A DNA stretch of 64,000 bases from Dipteris shenzhenensis. Lineage: Eukaryota > Polypodiophyta > Polypodiopsida > Gleicheniales. The stretch lies in assembly GCA_047967505.1 (NCBI GenBank), contig CM106540.1; one strand, written 5' to 3'. The position numbers and the translations under genes are program-made. The notes under the pieces were generated by a model. The model saw only the letters and a list, made by a program, of their open reading frames with translations, did no database searches and was not told the origin of the DNA. Below are positions 1 to 10,883 of this stretch, one piece after another; the first letter of the stretch is position 1, and each line of letters starts with the position of its first letter.

Positions 1-235
1 GAGAGATGGAGTGGAAGGAGCAACTGCGAGGAGCAGGGAAGGCAAGGTGAAGGAGCAGCGGAGGAAGGTGCAGGCTGCAGAGGGGGGGGGGGGGGGGAGA
101 GAGAGAGAGAGAGAGAGAGAGAGCAAGGCAGAAGTAGGAGGAGCGAGGGAAGAGAACAAGGCCAGCAAGAGGGATGGGGAGAGGTAGAGCAAGGGGGGGG
201 GCACGACCGGGAGGAGCTGCAGCTAGAAAATCTTT
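1..235. repeat. GA-rich low-complexity tract
   Basis: Purine-rich sequence with a run of about 14 G followed by a (GA)n stretch near 80-125 and further GGAG/GAGG motifs. No reading frame of interest. The similar pyrimidine-rich block at 1525-1860 suggests low-complexity DNA of a kind that recurs in this window. Confidence 0.8.
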
Positions 236-1524
236 TGTGCCATGTCTGCTAGAAAGATACAGACCTGTTTTTCCCCCCCAGAAAAAGGACTTCTATTAAG
301 TAAGAAAGAAACTCCAAGAGCAAAGCTCAATGGAGGAGTACATCATGTAAGACATGAGAAAACAACCACCCTAGAAGGGTAAAATCAAGCTCCTATAAGA
401 AATCTTTTAAAAATCCAAGGTTGAGGCTGAAAGTGCCACCTCTACCTTGCAGCGGACTCCGAAAAGAACAAGGAGCCACTCCACTCCCTCCATTAATCTG
501 AAGCATGTGAATTTCACGGTTTGAGCTTGTTCAAAAATCTCAAATGAAAATGACCTAATAAATTATCCAAGGTATGTGACAAAGCAACTTGAACAACACA
601 GACATGCAAAAAGTGTCACCAAGTCAACTAATATGGTAAAATGGGATTTTTCAACAAAAACTTCACCGCTGATTTTAACATCAGAGAGATTTACTTGATA
701 ACTGAAGTAAGCATATTATCATCTAAAACACAACAAAAACTACTTAAGGTTAATAATAAATCAACACTGAGATCATAAATCTTCGTCACCCTATAAACAA
801 CGTTCAGCCATAGAAATAATATGCTAATATCTTCTTACTTTGCTAGTATTAATTGGATTGCCGATCACATTGAAGAATACTTTTGCAAGGCCAGTACCCC
901 CTAGAGGAATCGATTTAACGATCAAATCCTACAAAATAGCCACATATTAGTCTCATGCAGCTGAAGTCATTTGGAAGCTTACATGCCCGTGAGAGTGGCA
1001 TGTGAAGGTGCACTTACTTTGATATCCGAGTCACGAAAGATAATGTATTCGTAAACTTTATCACCAGCTGGAATTTGTAAAATGTTGTTTCCTCTACCTT
1101 CTGTTCCAAATGAGCGCACTGTACAAAAGTAAGTCTTGGATAAGCTACATCTAATTGATCTTTGTAAGGGATGACTACAATATTGCTTAACAACAAATAT
1201 TGCAATGTTCTTGTTGAAGAGTATGAAAAAAATCTAATCACTTGAGAAGTCAAGGAGCCAAAAGAACGTTTCTTCCCCTAAGGAGGCAATTAGAATAGGT
1301 GATCATTTGGCAAGACAACTACCAGCTTGCTGTTCATTGCTTTTCCTTTTTGGTAATCTTTGATACAAATTGGAAAGTGAATCTTCAATTTTTATTGGTG
1401 CAACCATAGAACACGTCTAAATTCTTTAAGAAGGTATGTTAAGATATATATGAGAACTTGAATTTGACAAATAAGTAAGCATCTAAGGTGCAGCTTCAGA
1501 AGCACACTATGATGTCAAAACCTA
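236..1524. other. Unassigned intergenic DNA with one dispersed-repeat segment
   Basis: No gene recognised. The part from about 283 to 475 resembles 8965-9145 in the same orientation: both contain a CTTCTAT-AAGTA core, a TACATCATG motif and a CATGAG-AAAA motif at matching spacing, with heavy divergence. It is probably the same old repeat family, possibly part of the Ty3/gypsy remnant that surrounds the LINE. The remainder is featureless AT-rich sequence. Confidence 0.45.
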
Positions 1525-1860
1525 TTATATGAAGTTTGGACAGTGTGCAGCGCAACCTGCTGCCCACCCCTTCTCTGCCCTTCTCCTCTCACCTGTGATC
1601 ACCCTCCTCCCCAACCTCTCTACCCACCTTCCAAGCCCCCCTACCCTCCCTCTCCTCTCCTCTGGTCGCCCTCTTTCCCAGCCCCTCCTCCCACCTTCCC
1701 AGCCCACCCTCTCTGCCCCCTTTGGTCGCCCTCCTCTGCTCTCCTTCCAGCCCTTCTCCTCCCCCTCTATTTTTTCACTTCCCCGGCCGTCCAATTCTCT
1801 CCCCTCTTCTCTCCTCCTCTCCACCTCTCCCTCTCAAGCTACAGAGATGAGATCATGAGG
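1525..1860. repeat. CT-rich low-complexity block
   Basis: Strongly pyrimidine-rich on the plus strand (CCTCTCC, CTTCCCAGCCC repeats). Overlapping open frames in three registers on both strands translate to Pro/Ser/Leu-rich or Arg/Gly/Glu-rich strings. That is a compositional artefact and not evidence of coding. Confidence 0.8.
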
Positions 1861-3035
1861 CCCAGTTGGAGTCCAGATAGAGGGTGATTACTGATTTTTT
1901 TCAATCAAGGCATCGACCAGCAATTCCTAAGGAGGTGACGTAGCCAAGACCCGAAGAGGGTGACACAACAAACCGGCTAGTGCGTTGATCCACACATGAG
2001 ATCTTTCCTGTATGTTTACCGGCTCAAGGAGACAGTCAACCAGGAGGTAATAATGGCACTGTGAGGCAGCCATAAAGGACTACCCAAGTCGATTGCTAGA
2101 AGCCTTCAATCATGGGTTTTATCTCTCAACGATGCCAGCCTTTGCCATAGTCAACGTCCTCCGAGACCCTCCTCCATTCTTAGCTAGCTAGTGGACCCAG
2201 TCCCTCAAACAACATAGAGAGGACCCACCACATAGATGGACAGCCAGTTTTTTTTGCCTTATGCTTCCTTCCCCTAGTAGTGAGCATTCCAGGGCATTTC
2301 CCTACTCATTGATGTGATATGATATGATACGATACGCCGTGTCCTCCCTCCCATGGTTACATCACATTGTATATCTACTTTGCATGGGTTTTAGATTTAG
2401 TATTAGTCTTGGGTGTGGATGCCCGCTTCGTGGCCTTACCCCTTCAGGTTTTCTCATTGTATCTGGTTTTTTTAGTCTTATCGACCCTTCAATCTTCCAA
2501 AAACTCTAATACACTTTTTTTCTCTCTCTCTCTTTGTAACAAACCATGAGGGCATTTTTGCTCTTCTCTTCCCCCAAGCCACCCTGTGGACCTATTGAAA
2601 GCTCCCTACATAAACTCTCTTCTCTTTTTGTTCTTCTTAGTTGGAGCTTCCTCTAAACCCTCCCTCCAATCCCCATACTTACATGTAGATTACTCCCATG
2701 GTGCTATGTATCCTACAAAGGACCTTATCGCATCACCCCTCTCATGGGCCTACCTATGCACCCTTCCATTATATATGCCTAGACAGAGAAATATTCTTAG
2801 GTCTTATCCCTTATTTTTGCAAGCACTATCAAGCTCTCTTGGTTTCCCCCTTATACCATGGTCCCGTTATTATAGTTGACATAACATTCCCTTGCTTTTA
2901 AAAAATGCTTATGTTCTTGAAAGCAAAAAACTCAAGAGATTACTTATCCTTTTCCATGTCGAACTCTCTTCTAACCTAACCTTCCAGTTAACTAAACATT
3001 CCTGATATACTGTATGTCTTATCCTTTATTCTTGT
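1861..3035. other. Unassigned DNA
   Basis: No gene recognised. Holds short pyrimidine tracts (about 2515-2535) and an ATATGATACGATAC run near 2316. It lies 3' of the minus-strand integrase remnant, so it could contain what is left of that element's 3' end, but no TG...CA LTR boundary or polypurine tract was identified. Confidence 0.4.
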
Positions 3036-3195
3036 CTATCTAAATCCTTTTGGTAGGGCTAATTTATAAGCAATTTCTCCAATTCTCTTAAGTATTAGAA
3101 ATAGTCCACAATTACCAACATCATCTATCTTGATGGTTTTTGAAAAGTTTGACAACCTAAGATATTCAAACTCCAAATTTCTACGGTGTGGGTTT
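3036..3195 (-). pseudogene. Ty3/gypsy integrase C-terminal fragment
   Basis: On the minus strand the frame ends with GLFLILKRIGEIAYKLALP, the conserved segment found just before the chromodomain/stop in plant Ty3/gypsy integrases (typical form GPF-VL-RIG-VAY-LELP). It continues the integrase fragment at 8054-8935: the residues before the break (DRARSYGNPHRR) and after it (NLEFEYLRLSNF) read across the 15-bp duplication in the same orientation. The two were therefore one coding region split by the LINE at 3196-8053. It is an inactive remnant. Confidence 0.75.
3181..3195. repeat. Left copy of 15-bp LINE target-site duplication
   Basis: CTACGGTGTGGGTTT, identical to 8054-8068. The two copies bracket the LINE exactly and lie within integrase coding sequence. 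Confidence 0.93.
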
Positions 3196-3229
3196 AAAAG
3201 AGAAAGTGATATATTCCATTCAAAACGAA

Positions 3230-5184
3230 TCATACAACAGGTGGGAGAGAAAGTACTCTATCCCTAGCCTCAACAATGTGGCAAAAAAGCCATGGTGGTG
3301 GTCTAAAATGCCACGACATCCCAAAAGGGGTCAAATGAAAAAATAATGAGCAGTCCCATGTCCTCATGAAGGATAAAAGTTTCCCACGAGCTGCCAAAGA
3401 GGTGCCTGTACACCGCTCCCACTGACTCCTGAGAGTGAAGATAATCTCCGCCCAAATGGAAGCAAGAGTGTCAGCCTCCGTGCATAAATGGCCCCCAAGG
3501 ACAAAAGAACATCTCGAACACCATATCTGCCATAGGGTAATGCTAGAAATCACCTCCCAGGCTGACCCTGCAGGTGAAGTAGGCCTGGAATCCTGAGCTG
3601 GTACTGGTACCAAAAGTAAGTCCTGCGGCTCCATGATGCTAACATCTGTGGGACCCCGTCTCTGGCGACACTGCATGAAGAAACCATGGTCTCCTGGCTC
3701 TGACTCATAGAGGGCAAAGGCTCCAGAGCCTCTCCCCCAAAGGGCAGCACCCCATGTCATCAGAAAGGACTCAGATGTAACATATGAGAACAACCTGAAG
3801 ATACCTGTCCAAACCACTCTAGAGTTGGGGCAGCTCCATAAACAATGCTTACTAGATTCCTCTGCAAGCTGACAACGCATACACAAGGAGGGTCTACCCA
3901 TCTGCTGAAGCCAAGTACCCACAGGTATACCCCTATGAATAGTGAGCCAAAGAAAGTAGGAGACTTTCCTGGCTCTATCGATGCCCCAAAAGTGAGTCCA
4001 GTAGCTCAGCAAGAGCTCTGCAGTAAGTCCCTGTGCGTGCCAATGCTGTGAGGCAGATGGTAGGTGATGAGAGTCTCTCTGCTGAAGCCTGTAACCTGCC
4101 CTCGTAGAGTACTGGAAAAAAGAAAGAGGACGAGCACCTGCCACCGGAGCAGGCCACGCCCACTCACCTGGGTCCCAGTCGAGCTCCGCAAGAGGTCGAC
4201 CCTGAAAGATCCAAAGTCTCCATCTAGGATCCTCTGCAATGGTCAACCTGGACGGAGCTGTAGCCCATTCCTTACCCAGGCAACCAATGACCCTGACTCT
4301 CTGCCAAAGGAGCTCCTGTCGATCCAGGGGCTGAGTGGGATACAATATGTGAGAGGAGTCCGTCTCAAAATAAGTAAACGGTGCCGGTCCTAAAAGAACT
4401 CCAATGCATAGCCCAGCCTCACTAAAACAACCTGACCAAGTAAAGATGGGATGAACATAGGCTGGATCTGTAAGCATGTCCCTCCACCCCTGAGGAATAG
4501 CTCTCATGATCAGTAATCTGGTGGCAGCAATCTGTCCAAGTGGCCCGTGTCTATCTCTGATCTCCTCCTTTGACATCTCCACACCTCCCCTGAACCAATC
4601 TCCAACTGTCACAACCCCCTGAGCATGCCATCTGGCCAAGGGAGTCCTAAGTTCTGTACCAGGGCAAGATCCCTGATACCGAACCAGGGGGTTATGATAA
4701 AGTGGCTGTTGGGCAATTTCCTCTTTGGAGGAGGGAATTGCTTTGATGAGGTGTTGACGAAAATGATCCCATATCTGAATAAGCCTTTTCACAAGTGGTG
4801 AGAAAGGCTGAGAATGCTGGTCCGTCAGGAAGATCCAACTGACTCTTCCTGCCCACTGGCCTTCTGCTCTGGGGGTGCACTGGTGAATCCCATGCAGTAG
4901 GAACTGCTTCCACGGCTGATCTCCTGGAGTCAAACCTCTAACAAGAAGTTTGACTAAAAGGGCTCTGCTCTGCATCTCAGGATCAAGAACTCCAAGTCCT
5001 CCCTGCGAGGCGGGTAAAGTGATAGTATCCCATGAAACCCTGGCCCTAGTGTCCTCAGAACCATCACCACCACTCCACATGAAGTTCTGGAGCAATCTCC
5101 TCACCTGACGGATCGAGTCAGCATGAAAGCACCAACATGACGCAACGTACCACATAGTCGCTAGTAGAACCTGAGTACCAGCGC
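3230..5184 (-). pseudogene. LINE ORF2, C-terminal RT thumb/connection and zf-RVT region
   Basis: About 640 codons without a stop. The fragment begins with AGTQVLLATMW, which normally follows the RT palm (compare VVNQVLLATAW in the second LINE at about 13190). It continues through FMWSGGDGSEDTRARVSWD, and near the end shows the reverse-transcriptase zinc-binding pattern (YFLWLTIHRGIPVGTWL, then CMRCQLAEESSKHCLWSC). It ends at a stop 34 bp before the LINE terminus. The deletion upstream changes frame, so this part can no longer be translated from the ORF2 start. In the family this region supports template and target handling; the details in plants are not well known. Confidence 0.88.
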
Positions 5185-6026
5185 TCTTCCCCTCTGATGA
5201 TATCTGGCAGCATAGGCTTTAGGCGAAGAGCCAAGGTCTTCGCTAGGATCTTGTAGGCTGTCCCTAGAAGTGTAATGGGTCTCCAATTACGTAGGACTGT
5301 CTTGTCTCCCCCTTTCGGGATGAGACAAATCATACCTGTGCATAATGTCTCGCCCAAAGATCCTGTATCAAGAGCCTCTGAAAAGGCAGAGAGTAGATGA
5401 GGCCCAATCGTATCCCAAAGAGCTCTAAAAAGAAGTGGCGACAAACTGTCCTCCCCAGGGCATCTGTCTCTTGGCAGCTCATGTAACGCATCCGTGATCT
5501 CTAGGAGTGATAGTGGGCTATCAAAAACATGACTCATCCTATCTGAGACCATCAGGGGGACATGGCTCCAAATCTCCTCTCTGGCTCTGATCATCTCCTC
5601 GGTGACTGGATCAGCGGTGTAAAGAGTGGAATAGAAATCAGAAGTGATCTCAACAAGACGGTGAGGGTACATCTGAAGAGACCCGGCCTCATCCACAAGT
5701 CTACGAAGACTGTCCGAAGAGTATTTCTGACCCACTGCCTTGAAGAACTCTCTAGAACATCTATCCCCTTTCTGAATCCAGAAAGTCTGCTGAGAGTAAA
5801 ACCTGAACTGGGCCCTCCTGCCCTGAATCTCCTCTAGTCTCTCCTGAGCCTCCGAAAGCTGCCCTCTGATGAAAAGAGAATGAGGAAAACTCTGAATCAT
5901 TCTCTGAAGTCTGGATACCTCCGCTCTTGCATTCCGATCTCTGATTCTGAGCTTTTCCTTCTCCTCTTTTGCCCTCAACTGGCAGGCCCTACTGACTCTA
6001 GCCAAAGCCCCCTCTACCCACAACAA
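5185..6026 (-). pseudogene. LINE ORF2, N-terminal reverse-transcriptase part
   Basis: Follows the endonuclease in the same frame, separated only by a TAG codon at 6029-6027. It contains the RT entry motifs: PGEDSLSPLLFRALWD, ICLIPKGG, and NWRPITLLGTAYKILAK followed by LALRLKPMLPDIIRGE. The text then jumps to the post-palm region. The segment that should hold QxGFxxGR, DFEKAYDRV, the GCPLSPLLF motif and the F/YADD catalytic box is absent. It is therefore catalytically dead. A short tail of unrelated residues after the junction reflects the frame change. Confidence 0.9.
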
Positions 6027-6944
6027 CTAGCCCTGATCCAAAGGAGTGTCCACTGACAACCAAGTCTCTCTCAACCATTCCACGAACTCTGTATCCTGAA
6101 AAACAAAGTCCGGAACTCTGACAGAGCCTGTGCTCTCCAATCGAGAGGTAGGAAGAATCTTTAATAGGATTGGAGCATGGTCAGATAAAACATAACCCGG
6201 GTGGATCCCAATCTGTCCTCCTCTGGCCTGCTGACCCCAATGGCCAATATAAAACCTGTCAAGTCTGACCAAAGAAAGAGAGCCATGGAAAACCCCAGAC
6301 CAAGAGAACTGAAGGCTGTCTGCCAACTGACGAAAGTCATCCAATCGAGCAGCATCATGAAGTCCAGCATGCAAAACAAAACTATCCCATTCCACTCTCT
6401 TCCTATCGGAAAGGCCACCCTCTGTCTGACCCGACTTGTCTTCAGCGAATTCAACCATGTTGAAATCACCTCCAACAATCCAGGTGTCTGCCTGAGGAAG
6501 GGACTCTCTAAGCTGTCTCCAAAAAGCACGTCTGTGAGCTGGATCCGTGGGAGCATACACATTGAGAACACCAACTGCTGTGTTCTCAATATGAAGAATA
6601 ACATAGCATGCTCTGCTCTCCACTAGTGTACCCTCTTGGGTGATCTCTGAGGCCCACCTAGCTGAAACTGAAATGCAAACTCCTCCCCTCCTGCCATCCG
6701 CTGAGCTCCAATAAGTCTGGCTCTGTCCTCTGAGTAAGGATCTGCATCTGTCAATCCTGTCCTGGGAGAGCTTATGCTCCTGGATAAGCACGATGTCTGG
6801 AGGGGAACCTGAGGAAATAAACCGAAGGGAGTCCCTAAGCAACTGCAATCTAGGAACTCCCAATCTACGACCATCTGCATCTGAGGTAAATCTGCGGCCG
6901 TTCAGTCCTCTCACATTCCAAGAAATGATGGACAACCTAGACAT
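6027..6944 (-). pseudogene. LINE ORF2, apurinic-type endonuclease domain
   Basis: Complete APE-like endonuclease that nicks target DNA for target-primed reverse transcription. Visible motifs in order are SIISWNVRGLNGR, LIQEHKL (catalytic Glu), VLNVYAPTD, VGGDFNMVE (Asp/Asn), RLDRFYI and LSDHAPILL (terminal SDH). The open frame extends upstream to 7004, but the Met at 6944 (MSRLSIISWNVRG) sits at the usual ORF2 start position. ORF1 ends at 6911, so the two overlap slightly. All catalytic residues I can check are present. The frame ends at an amber codon, so a product from here would be endonuclease only. Confidence 0.92.
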
Positions 6945-7474
6945 CGGATGGAAGTGAGGGTGTGCCAGTGGCAACGGCACAAAACTCTCTCTCTGACGGT
7001 GCAATCCAAAGTCAGTCTCTGAGGCACCACCGGGTCCTCTGATTCCACTGGAGGCTCCCCTAGAGGAGACTCCTCTCGTTTTGCTGAATGAGTCGAAGCA
7101 GGCTCAGAGACCCCTGGAGGCTGAACTGAAGGCTCTGGGTCTTTCGTAGGATGAGAAGGATCTGGAGTCTCTGATCTTGGCCGACGACTGGGGCAATCCC
7201 TAATAAAGTGACCTCTCTTCCAACAGAAAAGACACTGATTAGGAAGCCCCTCGTACAAAACCCTCTGCTGCATCTGGACCCCATCTCCCGTGGAGTACGA
7301 AATCAAAGTAGGCAAAGGTCGAGGACGGGGGAACTCTGAAGTGAGTGTGACTCTCGTAACACCTGTACCAGTTTTAGTGTCCTCCATTGTCTCAGCTTGC
7401 GCTGTCCTGAGGGGAGGAGCTGCCTCTGCTGAAAAAACCACCAAGAACTCGCAACCAACCACTAGAAACCCCAA
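6911..7474 (-). pseudogene. LINE ORF1 C-terminal part with CCHC zinc knuckle
   Basis: 187 codons. Residues 81-94 form CLFCWKRGHFIRDC, a CX2CX4HX4C knuckle typical of the nucleic-acid-binding ORF1 of plant L1 elements. A Pro/Ser/Glu-rich tail follows. The DUF4283-like domain that usually precedes the knuckle is not seen upstream, where the sequence passes quickly into the GC-rich leader. ORF1 is therefore probably truncated by an internal deletion; a strongly divergent N-terminus is the alternative. Confidence 0.8.
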
Positions 7475-8053
7475 AAAACCCCCTGGTTAGAGAATGCTCC
7501 CAACTTCAGCCTGCGTGGAATGACAGCAGACCGCTCAAAACAGAAGCAGAAAGCTCCGCAATTGCCTAGAAGTAGCCCAGGAACACAACTCCCCGGAACA
7601 CATGCAGAACAGTCCCGGAAGAGGGCCCTGAAGCCCAACCTGAAGCGCAAGGGAGGGGGCAGACGACAGCTACTGGCGGCCTAAAGGGCGGCCTAGAAGG
7701 TAGCCTAAAGGGGCGACCTGCAGGGGCAAGGGGAGCTCGACCAGCAGGTCGTGACCTGCAACAGCCAGTCGGGCTGAAGGGGGGGCGCAATGCGAAAAGG
7801 CTAAAGGGGGGGGCTCGACCACCAGGCGCACCTGCAGCAGCCAAACGGGCTGAAGGGAGGCGCGGCACGAGCAGGCAAGGGAGGTGACCTGAGCAGATAC
7901 AAGGACGATCTTGGAGGAGCTCCGCCTGCTGCTGCCCCCCGCCTCGTCCGTCACCATCAGCCACCCCTGGCAGTGCCCTGCCCCTTGGCCGCGACCTGTT
8001 TCCTTGGCAGCACCCTGGTGCCTAGGCCACGCAGGTTTCCCTTGGCAGAGCTC
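7475..8053 (-). promoter_or_regulatory. GC-rich 5' region of the LINE with internal repeats
   Basis: Clearly more GC-rich than the surroundings. Two related units lie about 7735-7790 and 7808-7865, sharing GCTCGACCA-CAGG, CCTGCA-CAGCCA and CGGGCTGAAGGG, plus G-runs of 7-8. It sits between the 5' target duplication and ORF1, where LINEs carry an internal promoter. Promoter function is inferred from position only. Confidence 0.55.
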
Positions 8054-8068
8054 CCTACGGTGTGGGTT
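8054..8068. repeat. Right copy of 15-bp LINE target-site duplication
   Basis: Identical to 3181-3195; marks the 5' end of the minus-strand LINE. Confidence 0.93.
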
Positions 8069-8935
8069 TCCATAACTTCTTGCTCTATCTTGATCCTTTC
8101 GAACGCTATCTTCAGCTAAGAATTTCTTACCATACAAGCGAGGCTCTAGGTTAAATCCATGCATCATCATGAATGGACTAAAACATGTGGTTGAATTTTT
8201 GGCACTATTATATGAAAATTCTATTATGGGCACATATTTTGTTCCCACTGACACTTTCAATTTGACCACCGCTCTGTGGGGACAGTCCGCAATACTCATA
8301 TTCAAAGTAGTTTTCAACCTCATAAAACAGCCTTCCAAAAAAAAAGGTTAAATTTGCTTCCCGATCATTAAAAATACCAGCTGGTAGCCCATACATATTA
8401 CAATCTATAAATATGCTTCACATATACTTTGCTAATTCAGGAGTTTTAACCTTATCATTGTTTGGAATGATCGAGCCATCTTGGTCAACCGATCCACATA
8501 GAGTCATGCCCACTCTATATCCTAGGTAATCCAACAATAAAAGATACTTTCCCATTTGCCAGATGGGATCTCCAAGGATGTAGTGGATTGCCTACCTTAC
8601 AACGTTTAGGTTTATAGACCTTGCATTTGTGGCATTTTAATATAATCTTGGACGTCCTTATCTATTCCAAGACAAAAGGATTGTCTTTCAGAAGTGCATG
8701 CATCTTCTGAATTCCCAATTGTCTTGCACTAGGACTATCATGATACTCAAAAAGAATTTTGCATCTAATGTCATCATTGTCCCGGACACATACTCTCCCT
8801 TTGTAGAGCAAGTATCTTTTCCACATGAGTCCTTTATCACCAAGCTATGGTGTGTTACCATTACTATGTGGCTCCTCAATGAAGCTCCTCGACATGTTGG
8901 ACCCCTCCTCATAATTGCTTTCAATATTTCAGAAA
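8054..8935 (-). pseudogene. Ty3/gypsy integrase, zinc-binding and catalytic part (decayed)
   Basis: Several minus-strand frames, shifted against each other, follow the order of a plant Ty3/gypsy integrase. DNDDIRCKILFEYHDSP and a degenerate zinc-finger region come first (8780-8700). GIDKDVQDYIK and CHKCKVYKP follow (8680-8600), then DRLTKMARSF (about 8470) and GLPAGIFNDREANLTFF (about 8390). SPQSGGQIESV (about 8270, normally HPQTDGQTERV) and FSYNSAKNSTTCFSPFMMM (about 8200) complete the core. Multiple frameshifts and stops are present. The coding text continues at 3195 on the other side of the inserted LINE. No RT or RNase H was found upstream. Confidence 0.8.
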
Positions 8936-9479
8936 AGTGAGGATCACACTTCATTTTTTTCATGAAAAAGACTTCTATCAAGTATGCAAGAAACCCGTGT
9001 GAGCCAAGCTTGAAGCAAAAATACATCATGCTGGGCATGAGGAAAATAAATGCTCTGGAGAAGTAAATAAAAAACTCTGAAAGAGCTGGAAAGAAACCAA
9101 GCTCTGTTTCCAGATCAGGGGAAGGTGTAAGTTGCAGCTCCCAAAATTTGCCATTTGTTCTAGAGCTTGCTCCATCATCAGCATCCGATTTGTGCTTCAA
9201 CAGGTTGATATTCTCATAAGGCTAATCTCATGCAGTTCTCAGAGCAACTAGCTAAGCCCCTCACTCTATCTCAGCCCCTAGTCTCCCTGCCTTTCCCCTC
9301 TCAGCTTTTTCCTATCCTCAGCCCATCCTTCTCCCTCTAAGATTCTCCCTCTCCCGCAGCCCCTTCCTCTCCCTCTCAGCTTTTCCTCTACCTCATCCCT
9401 TCCCTATCCTTAGCTCTCCTTTAGGTTTCCACGTTTAGCCTCTCTCTAGCCTCAGCAAAATGACGGACGGATCTTCTTG
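8936..9479. other. Unassigned segment with CT-rich block
   Basis: 8965-9145 resembles 283-475 (old dispersed repeat). 9240-9430 is pyrimidine-rich with repeated CTCTCAGCTTTT and CAGCCC words. No gene recognised. Confidence 0.5.
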
Positions 9480-10049
9480 ATGTTTAAGTTGGCCTTCCAT
9501 TTTTTTGAATGTCTACAGCTCAAGAAGGATGTGGAGGTTGAAAGCTCCACCACTCTCTTTGCATGTGTCCATGGGTCCCACCCTTCCAGGTCACAAGCCA
9601 GGGAGTGCTCTCTTCTTTACCTTCACACATTGCCCTCCACCTTTCGGCTATTCGAGGCTTCTTTCAAGTGGTTTTCAACTCTCCATAGGCCGTTACCACA
9701 GTACTACAAGCTAGTTCTTTGGCACTTGGTTCCTATAGGATTTTGTTCAGCCCATTCGCTTTGGGCTTTGATCTGTAGAGGAAGACAAGCGAGTTACTTT
9801 GCTTTTGATCAGATTCCCTGGTTTTTGCCTCAAGTTTATTAGCAACTTCTTGCCACAATCAAAGCATACTTTGGGCAAGTCTCAGAGATCCCCCCCTCTC
9901 TCTGGTTTGCCTTCTTGCGTAGCAAAGGCGATTACGCCTAATTGGGTCCCCGGAGTTAAGGTCATTGTTTTTTGTTCTAACATTATAGATGACCACATTA
10001 TGCTCCAGTGACCAAATGGCTCTCTTTTTTAGCAAAGAGTTGAGATACT

Positions 10050-10160
10050 TGGTAGACACGATCATTGTCAGATTTGCAGGACCTTTGGGCATTTTGCTAG
10101 AGATTGCCCAAAGAAGAAGAAAAGGCCCAAGAAAGCTTATGATGAGGCCTCTCCTCATTT
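10050..10160 (+). pseudogene. LINE ORF1 zinc-knuckle remnant
   Basis: The frame through 10055-10096 reads CQICRTFGHFARDC, a CX2CX4HX4C knuckle, followed by a Lys-rich stretch (PKKKKRPKKAYDEAS) and then a stop. This is the ORF1 knuckle of the plus-strand LINE and matches the position and spacing of the knuckle in the 3196-8053 element. Upstream frames (9477-9842) are open but not recognisable. Confidence 0.75.
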
Positions 10161-10883
10161 GTGATAGAGAGGCCCTGCGGCACCTTCTACACATTTGGCA
10201 CTAGTGCACGTCCACCAACTTCTCTTCTTGCACCAGCCGCCCTACAATGGGTTGCAATCAAAGTTGCTACTGCTATTCCACCCGCAGATCAGGAGGGCAC
10301 CTTCTCTTTCCACAGATACTTCATCTATCGGGGTTAGTAATATCCCAGTTTTGGTTGCAACTAGTGATGTCCATGAGCCTTTTCAAGTCACGGCCAACTA
10401 TGCCTCAGGCGTAGCTGTGGACGAGTCCATTGATGCAGCTCCTTCAGATCCTCTTCAAGGCCCTTGTCCTTTGTCCGAGCAGCCCCCTTCCATTTCAGCT
10501 CATCATTCTCTCCTCATTGATCAAGGGAAGGGAGCAGTTCCTGTCTCCTATTCATCCTTACAGACAGGGATTTTAGGCACTCCAGCACCGTTCTTGGCTT
10601 AGAGAAACTCCTTCTGTCCCCCTGCAGATCTTGGAGAGATGGGGTTTGTACCCTCTACTTATGGGGACTTAGTTATTGGTATTCTTTTTGATAGGGCGTC
10701 ATCCTCCACAGGTGTTGAGGTTCTTTCCCTCGTGGATTTCCCTTCTCTGCATTGTATGCAAAAGGGAGTTATTTCCATCACTAGGTCAAGTAAGGTGTTC
10801 CAATCTCCTTCCTCCCATCGATGAGGATTCTTGGCTAGAACACATAGGGCCTTGGTGGTGTACCTCATCAGCGCCACAGGCAG

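Larger units (their letters stand above)
3196..8053 (-). mobile_element. L1-type LINE retrotransposon, internally deleted
   Basis: A 4858-bp non-LTR retrotransposon on the minus strand. Read 5' to 3' it has a GC-rich 5' region (8053-7475), an ORF1 part with a CCHC knuckle, an APE-type endonuclease, the N-terminal part of RT, and the C-terminal RT/connection and zf-RVT-like region. The 3' UTR is only about 34 bp. A perfect 15-bp target-site duplication flanks it. Three lesions are visible: one in-frame TAG at 6029-6027, a deletion near 5184 that removes the RT palm, and probable loss of the ORF1 N-terminal half. Apart from these the frames run for hundreds of codons, so the insertion is probably fairly recent. 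No long poly(A) tail is seen at the 3' end. Confidence 0.93.

Noticed and set aside
1525-1887. Overlapping Pro-rich and Arg/Gly-rich open frames
   Set aside because: All frames on both strands are open because of pyrimidine-only composition; no domain or codon bias.
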